Shown here piece after piece: positions 8,691 to 18,386 of a DNA stretch of 64,000 nt; within the stretch, counting starts at the first letter, position 1, and each line of letters starts with the position of its first letter. The DNA comes from Pseudomonadota bacterium (lineage in GTDB: Bacteria > Chloroflexota > UBA6077 > JAJPGT01). The stretch covers positions 105,289 through 169,288 of the forward strand of contig JAJPGT010000100.1 of the NCBI GenBank assembly GCA_021325655.1, in the 5' to 3' direction. The position numbers and the translations under genes are program-made. The notes beneath the pieces are model-generated. The model saw only the letters and a list, made by a program, of their open reading frames with translations. It did not search any database and was not told the DNA's origin.

Positions 8691-9845
8691 GTGGATTCGC
8701 CCCGCAGCTACGGCTTCGCCACCCGCGCTATTCACCACGGCCAGGACCCGGATCCCACCACCGGCGCGGTCGTCGTCCCGATCTACGCGACCTCGACCTA
8801 CGCCCAGCAGGACGTGGGAGTGCACAAGGGCTGGGAATACTCGCGCAGCGGCAACCCCACCCGCGCGGCGCTGGAGGCCTGCGTCGCGTCACTCGAAGGC
8901 GGGCGCTTCGGGCTCGCCTTCGCCTCCGGGCTGGCGGCGGAGGACACGCTGCTGCACCTGCTGGAGCAGGGCGACCACGTGATCGTCATGGACGACGTGT
9001 ACGGGGGCACGCGCCGCCTGTTCAGCCGGGTGCTGGAGCGCCACGGGCTCTGCTTCAGCTACGTCGACGCGACCCGGCCGGAGCTGGTCGAGGCGGCGTT
9101 CACTCCCCGCACCCGGATGGTCTGGCTGGAGAGCCCCACCAACCCGTTGATGAAGTTGGTCGACATCGCCGCGGTGTCGCGGCTCGCCCACGCCCGCGGC
9201 GCGCGCGTGGTGGTGGACAACACCTTCATGAGCCCGTACTTCCAGCGGCCGCTGGAGCTCGGCGCGGACGTGAGCCTGCACAGCGCGACGAAGTACCTGG
9301 GTGGCCACAGCGACGTGGTGGCCGGGGTGATCGCGGTGTACGACGAGGAGCTTTACCAGCAGCTCCGCTACCTGCAGAACGCGGTAGGCGGGGTGCTCGG
9401 GCCGTTCGACGCCTTCCTGGTGCTGCGGGGGTTGAAGACCCTGGCGGTGCGGATGCGCCAGCACGAGCGCAACGCGCTGGCGATCGCGCGCTTCCTGGCC
9501 GGCCATCCCAAGGTGCTGGCGGTCAACTATCCGGGGCTGGAGACGCACCCGCAGCACGAGCTGGCCAAGCGGCAGACCAGCGGCCACGGCGGAATGCTAT
9601 CGTTCGAGGTGAAGGGCGGGGAACCGGCGGCGCGGGAGTTCGTCCGGCGGACCAAGCTCTTCTTCCTGGCCGAAAGCCTGGGCGGGGTGGAGTCGCTCTG
9701 TGAGCTGCCGGCGGCGATGACGCACGCCTCGGTGCCGCCCGAGATCCGCCAGGAGATCGGCATCTCCGACGGCCTGATCCGCCTCTCCGTCGGCATCGAG
9801 GACACCGACGACCTGATTGCGGACATCGCCGCCGCGCTCGGCTGA
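8691..9845 (+). CDS. Cystathionine gamma-synthase/lyase family PLP enzyme
   Basis: YEYSRSGNPTR-like WEYSRSGNPTRAALE, DDVYGGTRRLF, SATKYLGGHSDVVAGV (PLP Lys), LAESLGGVESL. Confidence 0.95.
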   Translation: MDSPRSYGFATRAIHHGQDPDPTTGAVVVPIYATSTYAQQDVGVHKGWEYSRSGNPTRAALEACVASLEGGRFGLAFASGLAAEDTLLHLLEQGDHVIVMDDVYGGTRRLFSRVLERHGLCFSYVDATRPELVEAAFTPRTRMVWLESPTNPLMKLVDIAAVSRLAHARGARVVVDNTFMSPYFQRPLELGADVSLHSATKYLGGHSDVVAGVIAVYDEELYQQLRYLQNAVGGVLGPFDAFLVLRGLKTLAVRMRQHERNALAIARFLAGHPKVLAVNYPGLETHPQHELAKRQTSGHGGMLSFEVKGGEPAAREFVRRTKLFFLAESLGGVESLCELPAAMTHASVPPEIRQEIGISDGLIRLSVGIEDTDDLIADIAAALG

Positions 9846-9849
9846 GGCG

Positions 9850-9878
9850 CCCGCGGCCCGTTCAGAGCGGGCCGCGGG
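9850..9878. terminator. Perfect 11-bp inverted repeat between convergent genes; probable bidirectional transcription barrier
   Basis: CCCGCGGCCCG-TTCAGAG-CGGGCCGCGGG directly after the CGL stop; no clear U-tract. Confidence 0.6.
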
Positions 9879-9898
9879 ACGCTCTATGCTCCGGCAGG

Positions 9899-10414
9899 TT
9901 AGTCCTTGTCGTGCCCGTGGCCGTGATCCTCGCGCTCAGCCGCCCCGTGGCCGTGGCCCTCGGTCTGGACCTCGCCAGATTCGTTGTCGTTGCTGTTGCT
10001 ATTGCCCGAGACGCTGGCGGTCTCGGTGCTCCAGCTCCCGTCCAGCGTCGCGCTGCCACTCCCAACGGCCCGGATCGACAGATCGGAGCCGCTCACGGTG
10101 ATCCGCACGTCGGAGCCGCTGATCGTCGCGGAGCCGAAGCCCTCGTACTGCGTCCAGCCGTTCTCCAGGTCCTGCCGGTTACCGGTCCCGCTCACGTCGA
10201 TGCTGGCATCGCCGCCCACGTCCTTGACCCGCAGCACCCCGTGCCCCTCCAGGTGCGCAGTGCCGCCGTTGAGGGTCAAGTCGGCATTGCCATTGCCAGT
10301 CGCCCGCAGCCCGCCAGTGCCCTGCAGGTCGATCGTGTCCGCGAACACTGCCGAAGCGGCGAGCAAGAATAGCCCGACAACAATGGAAAGCAGAGCACCT
10401 GCCCGAATGCGCAT
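9899..10414 (-). CDS. Secreted beta-rich protein with His-rich C-terminal tail
   Basis: N-terminal signal MRIRAGALLSIVVGLFLLAASAVFA; repetitive G/T/N-rich beta pattern; tail TEGHGHGAAEREDHGHGHDKD. Confidence 0.75.
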   Translation of the reverse strand: MRIRAGALLSIVVGLFLLAASAVFADTIDLQGTGGLRATGNGNADLTLNGGTAHLEGHGVLRVKDVGGDASIDVSGTGNRQDLENGWTQYEGFGSATISGSDVRITVSGSDLSIRAVGSGSATLDGSWSTETASVSGNSNSNDNESGEVQTEGHGHGAAEREDHGHGHDKD

Positions 10415-10557
10415 TAGCCTATTCCTCCCCTGAAACTCACTGGGAGAAGTCCTCCCATCTGCACAACGCCCGAGGGGGAGGCGCGGATACGGGCCGCGCA
10501 GTGAATCGCTTCACACAGCCAGCAGCCCGTGCAGGATGGGGCTGAGGCGCGGGCGAG

Positions 10558-10752
10558 CTAGCAGCAGGGGTCTTTGAAACCGCAGCACGGGCAGATCGCC
10601 GCCTTGCTCCCGGCAACGGCGGAGATCAGGTAGCCACACTGGAGGCAGGGCTGCTTGCCATAGGGCAGTGGCGCCGGTTCGTCTGGCGCCCCCGCGCCGC
10701 GCTGGCGATCCGTTGGCGCCTCGCGGTCGGGCGGCTTCGTCCACTCAGCCAT
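10558..10752 (-). CDS. Small zinc-ribbon-like protein
   Basis: CLQCG...CPCCGFKDPCC; 64 aa. Confidence 0.6.
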   Translation of the reverse strand: MAEWTKPPDREAPTDRQRGAGAPDEPAPLPYGKQPCLQCGYLISAVAGSKAAICPCCGFKDPCC

Positions 10753-10770
10753 GCGGCGCTCGAGCCCGAG

Positions 10771-11634
10771 TCAGGAAATCGGCGCCGGCGCCGGGCTGCC
10801 GGCCAGGCGGCGCAGCGCGTCGACGTTCTCCTTGTCCGGCCCCTCGTCCGCGTAGCCGGGCACCTCCAGGATCCACGGCAGGGCGGAGAGCGCGGGGTGC
10901 GCGAGCATCCGCGCGAAGCCCTCCTCGCCGATGTAGCCCTGGCCAATGTTCGCGTGGCGATCGACGTTCGAGCCAAGCGGATTCTTGGAGTCGTTGGCGT
11001 GGATCACCAGCAGGCGGTCCAGCCCAACCAGCCGATCGAAGGCTTCGACGGTGCGCTCCAGCCCATCGCGGCTCGCGATATCGTACCCGGCCGCGAGCAG
11101 GTGGCAGGTATCCCAGCAGACGCCGAGGCGCGGGTTGTTGTCCAGCCCGTCGAACAGGTCGCGGAACTCCTCGAAGCGGTCGCCGATCGTCTGCCCCTGC
11201 CCGGCGCAGACCTCGGGGATCAGCCGCGCCGAGCCCGAGTAGCCCTCCAGCACCTGGCGCATGCCGCCGATGACCCGGGCAATCGCCTCCTCGTAGGACG
11301 CCTGACCCGCGGAGCCCGGGTGGAACACCAGCCCGGCCGCGCCGACCTGGTCGGCCAGCTCAAGCTGCTGGCGGAGCGTGGCCAGCGACTTCTCGGCGAC
11401 GTCTGGGTTCTGCGAGGCGAGGTTCACCAGGTAGATACAGTGGACGAAGACCGGCCCCAGGCCATGCTCGCGCAGCGCCGCCTGGAACGTCTGGACGTCG
11501 CCCGGGCTGAGCTTCGGCATGCGCCACATCTGGGGCGAGCCGATGAACACCTGGAGCGCCTCGGCCCCGATCTCCACCGCTCGCCGCGGCCCGCCCTTGA
11601 TTCCGCCCATCACGTGCGCACCGATGATCGCCAT
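10771..11634 (-). CDS. nfo: Deoxyribonuclease IV / AP endonuclease IV
   Basis: IGAHVMGGIKGGPRRAVEIGAEALQVFIGSPQMWR, PEVCAGQGQTIGDRFEE, GVCWDTCHLLAAGYDI, HANDSKNPLGSNVDRHANIGQGYIG. Confidence 0.93.
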   Translation of the reverse strand: MAIIGAHVMGGIKGGPRRAVEIGAEALQVFIGSPQMWRMPKLSPGDVQTFQAALREHGLGPVFVHCIYLVNLASQNPDVAEKSLATLRQQLELADQVGAAGLVFHPGSAGQASYEEAIARVIGGMRQVLEGYSGSARLIPEVCAGQGQTIGDRFEEFRDLFDGLDNNPRLGVCWDTCHLLAAGYDIASRDGLERTVEAFDRLVGLDRLLVIHANDSKNPLGSNVDRHANIGQGYIGEEGFARMLAHPALSALPWILEVPGYADEGPDKENVDALRRLAGSPAPAPIS

Positions 11635-11743
11635 CCCTCGCCTCCCTGGCTATGGTACCTGTGCCGCTGCTGCCCGGGAAGGGGAATCGGGCATGGTATA
11701 CTGAGCCGTGGCGTGTTTGTATCGTCTCCGGGAGCTTTGCTGA

Positions 11744-12199
11744 ATGTCGTTCTTCATTACGGACAGGTGCGTTGGCTGCAGCGCCTGTGAGATCGTCTGC
11801 CCGGTCGACGCCATTTCAGGGGTCAAGAAGGAGCTCTACTTCATCGACCCCAAGATCTGCATCGACTGCGGCGCCTGTGGCCGCGCCTGCCCCTACGACG
11901 CCATTCTGGACACCTATGGCGACGTGGCCGTAAAGGTGCGGCGCAGCGAGTGGCCGAAGCCCGTGATCACCGACGAGATCTGCTCCGGCTGCAAGTACTG
12001 TGTCGACATCTGCCCGTTCGACTGCTTGAGCCTGGAGGAGCCGCCAGGCAAGCCGTGGATGGCGGTGGCCCGGCTGACGAACCCCAAGGCGTGCGTGAGC
12101 TGCTATCTCTGCGAAGCGTCGTGTGACAAGGGCGCGATCGTGCTCCAGCCACCGGAGGACGTCGCGCCGGCGGCCGCCAAGCGCTTCCAGAACGCCTGA
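11744..12199 (+). CDS. 4Fe-4S dicluster ferredoxin-type protein
   Basis: CVGCSACEIVCPVDAI, CIDCGACGRACPYDAI, CSGCKYCVDICPFDCL, CVSCYLCEASCDKGAI. Confidence 0.92.
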   Translation: MSFFITDRCVGCSACEIVCPVDAISGVKKELYFIDPKICIDCGACGRACPYDAILDTYGDVAVKVRRSEWPKPVITDEICSGCKYCVDICPFDCLSLEEPPGKPWMAVARLTNPKACVSCYLCEASCDKGAIVLQPPEDVAPAAAKRFQNA

Positions 12200-12294
12200 C
12201 AACGGCCCCCAGCGCGGATCGTAGCGAGCCGCAGGAGTATGCTCCGCGGCCCGCTGCCTGAATCCGTGGCGTCGACGAGCCAGAAGGGGATGGG

Positions 12295-13083
12295 ATGGTC
12301 CAGAGCATCCCTGGCGCGCGCGAAGCCGCGATCGAGGCGGCGCTCGCGAGCGGCCGGATTCTGCGCGCCCACTTCGGCCAGGTGCGCCAGATCCGCCACA
12401 AGGGCGAGATCGACCTGGTGACCGAGGTCGACGAGGCCTCCGAAGCGGCAGTGGCCGGGATCATTCGCGCCCGCTTCCCGCACCATCGCATCCTGGCCGA
12501 AGAGGGGAGTGCTGGTGGGGACGACCCGCGCTTCCGCTGGATCGTCGATCCGCTGGATGGGACGACCAACTACGCGCACGGCTTCCCGTTCTTCTGCGTC
12601 TCCATCGGGCTGGAGGTAGACGGCGAACTGGCGCTAGGTGTGATCTACGATCCGCTGCTGGACGAGCTGTTCGTCGCCGAGCGCGGGCAGGGCGCGACCA
12701 TCAACGAGCGCCCGCTCGCCGTCTCCGCCACCAGCCGGGTGGCCGACTCGCTGCTGGCAACCGGCTTTCCCTACGACCGCTCGCAACTCGGGCCGGCGCT
12801 GCGGCAATTCGCGCTCTTCTCGGAGCGGGCGCGGGCGGTGCGGCGGGTCGGCTCGGCGGCCCTGGAATTGGCCTACGTCGCGGCCGGCCGGCTCGACGGC
12901 TACTGGGAGCGGATCATCAATCCCTGGGACATCGCCGCCGGCCTGCTCATCCTGCAAGAGGCCGGCGGGATGGCGACGACGCTAGACGGCGGCCCGATCA
13001 CTCCCGACTCTGGGCAGGTGCTCTCCAGCAACGGCCGCATCCACGCCGAAATGGTGGCGCTACTGGCGACGCTCGGAGCGTAG
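12295..13083 (+). CDS. Inositol monophosphatase family protein
   Basis: LVTEVDEASE, AEEGSAG, WIVDPLDGTTNYAHGFPFFCVSIG, NPWDIAAGLLILQEAGG. Confidence 0.93.
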   Translation: MVQSIPGAREAAIEAALASGRILRAHFGQVRQIRHKGEIDLVTEVDEASEAAVAGIIRARFPHHRILAEEGSAGGDDPRFRWIVDPLDGTTNYAHGFPFFCVSIGLEVDGELALGVIYDPLLDELFVAERGQGATINERPLAVSATSRVADSLLATGFPYDRSQLGPALRQFALFSERARAVRRVGSAALELAYVAAGRLDGYWERIINPWDIAAGLLILQEAGGMATTLDGGPITPDSGQVLSSNGRIHAEMVALLATLGA

Positions 13084-13100
13084 CGCGCCACCCTGGCGGC

Positions 13101-14618
13101 TCAGCGCGCTCGCGAGTCGGGGAGCGCCGCCTCCCCCCTTCTATGCTGCGCCGCGACGTGGGCGGCGCGCGGGGAATGGGATGGCTGCAGGAACGAGATC
13201 AGCGCCGCGACGAGGCTGATGCCGCAGGAGAGCAGGAACGCCTGGTGCAGTCCGCCCAGAAACGCCGCCAATGCCCCTGGCTCGTCTGCCATCCCGCCGC
13301 CGTAGATGAAGATCGTCATCATGACATCCTGTGGGACGTGGGCCAGCACCAGCGGAAACGCGATGGCGATGCTGAGCATCTGGCCAGTGTTGGCCAGCAT
13401 CGTCCGCACCCCGGCCGCCATGCCGCGCTTCGCCGGCGGCACGGAGGTCATGATGACATTGATGTTCGGGGAATTGAAGAAGCCCGAGCCGCCACCCATG
13501 ATCGCCATTCCGAGGGCGATCTGCCAGTATGGGGTGTGGTCGGTTACCGTGCTCAGCTCGGCCAGCCCGATGGCCGAGACGATGAGCCCGATCGTTCCGA
13601 GTCCACGCGCCCCGTGATGGTCCGACAGGTAGCCGCTGAGCGGGCCGATGAGCAGGAAGGCGAGCCCAAACGGCGTCATCATCAGCCCGGCCACCAAGGG
13701 GTCCTGGCCATAGGGGCCCTGCAGGAAGAAGATCAGCAGGAAGAGCACCGCGCCGCGGGCGATGCCGTTGAGCAGGTTCGCGGCGTTGGCGAGCCCGAAC
13801 AGCCGGCTGGTGAACAGGCGCAGGTCCACCATCGGCTCGGGCGTCCGCAGCTCGACCAGGACGAACAGCGCCAGCCCCACCACGCCGATCACGAACAGAG
13901 CCTGGATGATCTCGGACCCGAGCATCGGGAAGGCGATCAGGCTCAGCGCTAGCAGGAAGGCGCCCAGGCCAGTAGTGAACGTGAGGCTGCCGAGCCAGTC
14001 GAAGCGCTGGTGCGCCGGTAGGCGGACCGGCTCGCGGAGCCGGTAGATGCCCCAGAGCGTCCCCACAATCCCGAGGGGGACGTTCACCAGGAACACCCAG
14101 CGCCAGGAGATCGCGGTCAGCACCCCGCCGACGACCGGTCCGAGCAGGAACCCCGCCGCGCCGGCGATCTGGTTGACGCCCAACCCGAAGCCAACATTGC
14201 CGCGCCGAAAGGCGTCCGTGACGATCGCGGTGCTATTGATGAGCAGCAGCGCCCCGCCGATGCCCTGCACCACCCGGAACAGGACCACGTCCCAGCCGTG
14301 AAATTGCGGCTGGCTCAGCCCGGCGAGCAGCGAGCCGAGGGTGAAGATGGCGAAGCCAGCGTTGTAGAGCCGCTTGCGGCCGACGATGTCGGCCAGGCGG
14401 CCGACGACCGGCACGAGCGCAGTCGTGATCAGCAGGTAGCCCAGCAGCACCCACATGATGGTGAGGAAGCTGGCCTGAAGCTTGACCAGAATGTCGGGCA
14501 GGGCGATCAGCAGCGCCGAGCCCTGCAAGGAGGCGAGCAGCGCCCCGAGCGTGGTCACCGACAGGGCGACCCATTCGTAGCGGTGCGATTCGTGGTCCTG
14601 GCTCTTCGCTGTGGCCAT
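13101..14618 (-). CDS. MFS drug-efflux transporter, 14-TM EmrB/QacA type
   Basis: [70 protein letters not shown]; 505 aa. Confidence 0.9.
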   Translation of the reverse strand: MATAKSQDHESHRYEWVALSVTTLGALLASLQGSALLIALPDILVKLQASFLTIMWVLLGYLLITTALVPVVGRLADIVGRKRLYNAGFAIFTLGSLLAGLSQPQFHGWDVVLFRVVQGIGGALLLINSTAIVTDAFRRGNVGFGLGVNQIAGAAGFLLGPVVGGVLTAISWRWVFLVNVPLGIVGTLWGIYRLREPVRLPAHQRFDWLGSLTFTTGLGAFLLALSLIAFPMLGSEIIQALFVIGVVGLALFVLVELRTPEPMVDLRLFTSRLFGLANAANLLNGIARGAVLFLLIFFLQGPYGQDPLVAGLMMTPFGLAFLLIGPLSGYLSDHHGARGLGTIGLIVSAIGLAELSTVTDHTPYWQIALGMAIMGGGSGFFNSPNINVIMTSVPPAKRGMAAGVRTMLANTGQMLSIAIAFPLVLAHVPQDVMMTIFIYGGGMADEPGALAAFLGGLHQAFLLSCGISLVAALISFLQPSHSPRAAHVAAQHRRGEAALPDSRAR

Positions 14619-14905
14619 GGCCCCTCCCTGGTCCTATACCATCACGCTCCCGGCGGCGCGGTCGCCGCCCGCGGTCAACTGTACCCGTCTTTTCCGCGCC
14701 CGGCCCGATATGGCGCAGCTTCAGATGCTGCCGCCGTCCACGGGCTTCTGGGCACCTCGGCACGATCCGGGCCGTATACTGCGTTCAAGTGCCCGCGTGG
14801 CCCGTCCTCGCTGGCCGCGGATCCCGTCTGGTCGAGTGGAGCGCAGCGGCAGGACACAGCCAGAGATCCAGGGTGGAAGCGGGCGGGGCTGACAAGGAGG
14901 CGCAG

Positions 14906-16108
14906 ATGGATGACGCGGTGATCGTCGCCGCGTACCGCACCCCGATCGGGCGCTACGCCGGCGCGCTGAAGGATGTTCGGCCGGACGACCTCGCGGCGCT
15001 GGTGCTGCGCGAGACCGTGGCGCGGACGGGGATCGACCCGGAGCTGGTCGAGGACGTCCTGCTCGGGTGCGCCAATCAAGCCGGGGAGGACAACCGCAAC
15101 GTCGCCCGCATGGCGGCGCTGCTGGCCGGGCTGCCAATCCAGGTGGCCGGCCAGACCATCAACCGGCTCTGCGGCTCCGGCTTACAGGCGGTGAACAGCG
15201 CTGCCCAGGCGATCTGGAGCGGCCAGGGCGAGGTCTTCCTGGCGGGCGGGGTGGAAAGCATGACCCGGGCGCCGCTGGTGATGGCGAAGCCGGACACCGC
15301 GTTCCCCCGGGGCGACCGGCAGCTCTTCGATACTACCCTCGGCTGGCGCTTTGTGAACCCGAAGCTCGCCGAGATGTACTACCCGTACAGCATGGGCGAG
15401 ACGGCCGAGAACGTGGCCGAGCGCTGCGACATCTCCCGCGAAGACCAGGACCGCTTCGCGCTCCAGAGCCAGCAGCGGGCCGCCGCGGCGATCCGCCGCG
15501 GCGCCTTCAAGGACGAGATCGTCCCGGTGCCGATTCCAAAGCAGAAGGGCGAGACGGCGCTGTTCGAGGTCGACGAGCACCCTCGCCCCGACACGACCTT
15601 GGAGAAGCTGGCGGCGCTCAAGCCCGCCTTCCGCCCGGGCGGGACGGTGACAGCCGGGAACTCCAGCGGCATCAACGACGGCGCGGCGGCGCTGCTGGTC
15701 ACCTCGGCGGCGAAGGCACGGGACCTCGGGCTGCGGCCGCTGGCCAGGATCGTCTCGACCGCGGTCGCCGGCGTCGACCCGGCCTGCATGGGCCTGGGGC
15801 CGATTCCCGCCACCCGCAAGGCGCTCGCCCGCGCCGGGCTGTCGGTCGCCGATCTCGGCCTGGTGGAGCTGAACGAGGCGTTCGCCTCACAGTCTCTCGC
15901 CTGCATCCGTGAGCTCGGTCTGGACGAGGCGCGGGTCAACCCGAACGGCGGGGCGATCGCGCTGGGCCATCCGCTCGGCTGCTCCGGGGCGCGCATCCTG
16001 ACCACGCTGGTCCACGAGATGCGCCGCCGTGGGACACGCTACGGGGTGGCCACGATGTGCATCGGCGTGGGCCAGGGGATCGCCACCATCGTAGAGCAGG
16101 TGGAGTAG
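14906..16108 (+). CDS. Acetyl-CoA acetyltransferase / thiolase family protein
   Basis: [38 protein letters not shown] (active Cys), [50 protein letters not shown]. Confidence 0.95.
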   Translation: MDDAVIVAAYRTPIGRYAGALKDVRPDDLAALVLRETVARTGIDPELVEDVLLGCANQAGEDNRNVARMAALLAGLPIQVAGQTINRLCGSGLQAVNSAAQAIWSGQGEVFLAGGVESMTRAPLVMAKPDTAFPRGDRQLFDTTLGWRFVNPKLAEMYYPYSMGETAENVAERCDISREDQDRFALQSQQRAAAAIRRGAFKDEIVPVPIPKQKGETALFEVDEHPRPDTTLEKLAALKPAFRPGGTVTAGNSSGINDGAAALLVTSAAKARDLGLRPLARIVSTAVAGVDPACMGLGPIPATRKALARAGLSVADLGLVELNEAFASQSLACIRELGLDEARVNPNGGAIALGHPLGCSGARILTTLVHEMRRRGTRYGVATMCIGVGQGIATIVEQVE

Positions 16109-16341
16109 CCGCGCTGGCCGTCGCCCGACAGCCGCTCAAGACGCGCCACGCGCCCAGCGGTAGGCGTGCGGCGCTGGCAATCGGGCCTGCCTCGTCGGGA
16201 TCGTGCATCTGAAGGGATCGCCGCAGCCGCTCAAGGGAGCGTCCCGGGCCCCAGGCGTCGAGGGCGAGCGCGAGGAGCGGCTGCCCGCCCGCTCGATCTG
16301 GCCACCAGGCGGGCAAAGCGCCAGCCGGGCACCGCGCCGAG

Positions 16342-16530
16342 CTACTCCTCCGCCTCCGGGGCGGCGCCGGCCCGCTGCTCGATGATCTTCACCCGCGAGG
16401 CACCACAACGGGGACAGAACGAGGGTGTGTAGGCGGAGTGAATCATAAGCTGGCAGGTCAGGCACTTGAAGTCGCGCGGCGTGCCTTCGAGTTTTGGATC
16501 ATAGGGCGGTGTCGACGAAGCCTGGGTCAC
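16342..16530 (-). CDS. Small zinc-ribbon protein
   Basis: FKCLTCQLMIHSAYTPSFCPRCGASRVKI. Confidence 0.65.
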   Translation of the reverse strand: MTQASSTPPYDPKLEGTPRDFKCLTCQLMIHSAYTPSFCPRCGASRVKIIEQRAGAAPEAEE

Positions 16531-16556
16531 GCACTTCCTCCCCTGGAGGCCGGCGC

Positions 16557-16844
16557 TCAGTTGCGCCGGCCTCCTCCCTGGCCGTAGCTATCCATTCCAT
16601 GCTCGAACAGCCAGCGCCGGCTCGCCGGGTGCAGGTCGGCCAGGTCGTTGCGTACGACGATCATCCGATGCATCAGCGCTGCCATCTCTTCGTCGCTCTT
16701 CTGGCGGATCTCCTCCACCTGGCGCGCGCCGCCGTAGCGGGCGGCGTTGGCTTCGAGAAACGCTCGGAGCCGGGCGACATCGCGCGATCGCAGCACCTGG
16801 CCGAGCCGGATCTGGTAGTCCTCGTCGCCGCGCTGCCGAGGCAT
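16557..16844 (-). CDS. Conserved-looking small hypothetical protein
   Basis: 95-aa ORF (MPRQRGDEDYQIRLGQVLRSRDVARLRAFLEANAARYGG...), co-directional and tightly spaced with the FSA gene. Confidence 0.65.
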   Translation of the reverse strand: MPRQRGDEDYQIRLGQVLRSRDVARLRAFLEANAARYGGARQVEEIRQKSDEEMAALMHRMIVVRNDLADLHPASRRWLFEHGMDSYGQGGGRRN

Positions 16845-16859
16845 ATCCGTCCTTCCGTC

Positions 16860-17636
16860 TCAGCGCCTGGCCGGCTCCACCGCCACATCGCCGATGCGCG
16901 CACCTTGCAGACTCTGCCAGTCCTTCAGGAAGCGCGCCAGACCAGCATCCGTGAAGGGGTGCTTGATGAGCTGCAGCAGTACCTCGGGCGGCATCGTGGC
17001 GATGTCCGCGCCAGCCCGCGCCGCCTCCAGCACGTGCATCGAGTGGCGCAGGCTCGCCGCGAGCACCGCGGTCTGGATGCCATAGGCCCGGAAGATCTCT
17101 ACCGTGTCACGCACCACCTCCATCCCGTCCAGCCCGGCGTCATCCAGCCGGCCGACGAAGGGGCTGACGTAGGTGGCGCCGGCCTTCGCCGCCAGCAGCG
17201 CCTGGTTAGCCGAGAAGATGAGCGTGGTGTTGATCGGCACTCCTCGGCTCGAGCCCGGGATTCGGGAAAGGTCGCGGCACTGCTCGCAGCGCTCGGCCCA
17301 GACGTTGTCGGCGTTGATCCGCTCCGGCCGTGGCTCGTGCGTAAGCCGGGTGATCGCCTCCAGCCCGGCTTCCGAGATGGGGATCTTGGCCAGTACGTAC
17401 GGCGACCAGGTGGCGATCTCGCGCGCCTCCTCCATCATCCCGTCCACGTCGGTGGAGACCGTCTCGGCGCTGACCGGGCCATGGACGATGTGGCAGATCT
17501 CCTGAACCACCTGCTTGTAGTCGCCCCGGCCGGACTTGGCGAGCAGGGTGGGGTTGGTGGTGATGCCGTCGACAACCCCCAGCCGGGCGGCGCGGCGGAT
17601 CGCCTCGATGTCGGCAGTATCGAGGAAGAGCTTCAT
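16860..17636 (-). CDS. Fructose-6-phosphate aldolase / transaldolase (TalC-like)
   Basis: MKLFLDTADIEAIRRAARLGVVDGITTNPTLLAKSG, VLAKIP, TLIFSANQALLAAKAGATYVSPFVGRLDD. Confidence 0.93.
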   Translation of the reverse strand: MKLFLDTADIEAIRRAARLGVVDGITTNPTLLAKSGRGDYKQVVQEICHIVHGPVSAETVSTDVDGMMEEAREIATWSPYVLAKIPISEAGLEAITRLTHEPRPERINADNVWAERCEQCRDLSRIPGSSRGVPINTTLIFSANQALLAAKAGATYVSPFVGRLDDAGLDGMEVVRDTVEIFRAYGIQTAVLAASLRHSMHVLEAARAGADIATMPPEVLLQLIKHPFTDAGLARFLKDWQSLQGARIGDVAVEPARR

Positions 17637-18349
17637 TGTCGATCTCCCGAACGTGTAATGGTTCTGTGCAGCAGCCGTGGCGGCCAGACCGTCGCCGGGT
17701 CCAGCAACTGGTCGACGCGGTCGACGACCAGGTCGGCCTCGCGCTCGAGCGCCTCGCCGTGGTAGGCGTTGCGCACACCCACCACCGCCATGCCCGCCGC
17801 TCGCGCTGCCCGTGCCCCGGGCACCGAGTCCTCCAGTGCCAGTGATCGGGCCGTCTCGGCACCAAGCCATTCACAGGCCAGCAGGTACAGGTCCGGCTCC
17901 GGCTTGCCCCGTGCCACCATCTCGCCGCTGACGATGACGTCGAAGGCGTCGCGCAGCCCCAGCCCGCTGAGCGTCGCCTGAACCCAGCTCTGCTTAGACT
18001 GCGTCGCCAGCCCCAGGCGCATGCCCACGCCCCGCAGCGCCGCGATCAGCTCGCGCACCCCGGGCAGCGGCTCCAGCGGCCCAGCCCCGAGCACCCCGAG
18101 CACCTCCGCGTCGTAGCAGCGATAGTAGTGCTCGATGTCGTGGCAAAGCTGCAGCTCTCGGATCAGCGTTGTCCAGGTGTCCGCGAGGCTCAACCCAACG
18201 AACTGCAGATTCTGGGCCTCGGTCAGCGCATGTCCTTCGGTCGCGATCACGCGATTCAGCGCCGCCAGGTGTAGCGGCTCGCTGTCCAGCAAGACGCCAT
18301 CCATGTCGAAGACGATCGCGTCCAGTCGACGCAGCCGCTCAAGTGTCAT
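17633..18349 (-). CDS. HAD-family phosphatase (beta-phosphoglucomutase-like)
   Basis: AIVFDMDGVLLDSEPLH, LGLATQSKQSW, GKPEPDLYLLACEWLG, LEDSVPGARAARAAGM; ATGA overlap with downstream FSA. Confidence 0.9.
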   Translation of the reverse strand: MTLERLRRLDAIVFDMDGVLLDSEPLHLAALNRVIATEGHALTEAQNLQFVGLSLADTWTTLIRELQLCHDIEHYYRCYDAEVLGVLGAGPLEPLPGVRELIAALRGVGMRLGLATQSKQSWVQATLSGLGLRDAFDVIVSGEMVARGKPEPDLYLLACEWLGAETARSLALEDSVPGARAARAAGMAVVGVRNAYHGEALEREADLVVDRVDQLLDPATVWPPRLLHRTITRSGDRQ

Positions 18350-18386
18350 AGTGGGGGGAAGGCTCCCGGAATGGCCCTGGTGCAGG

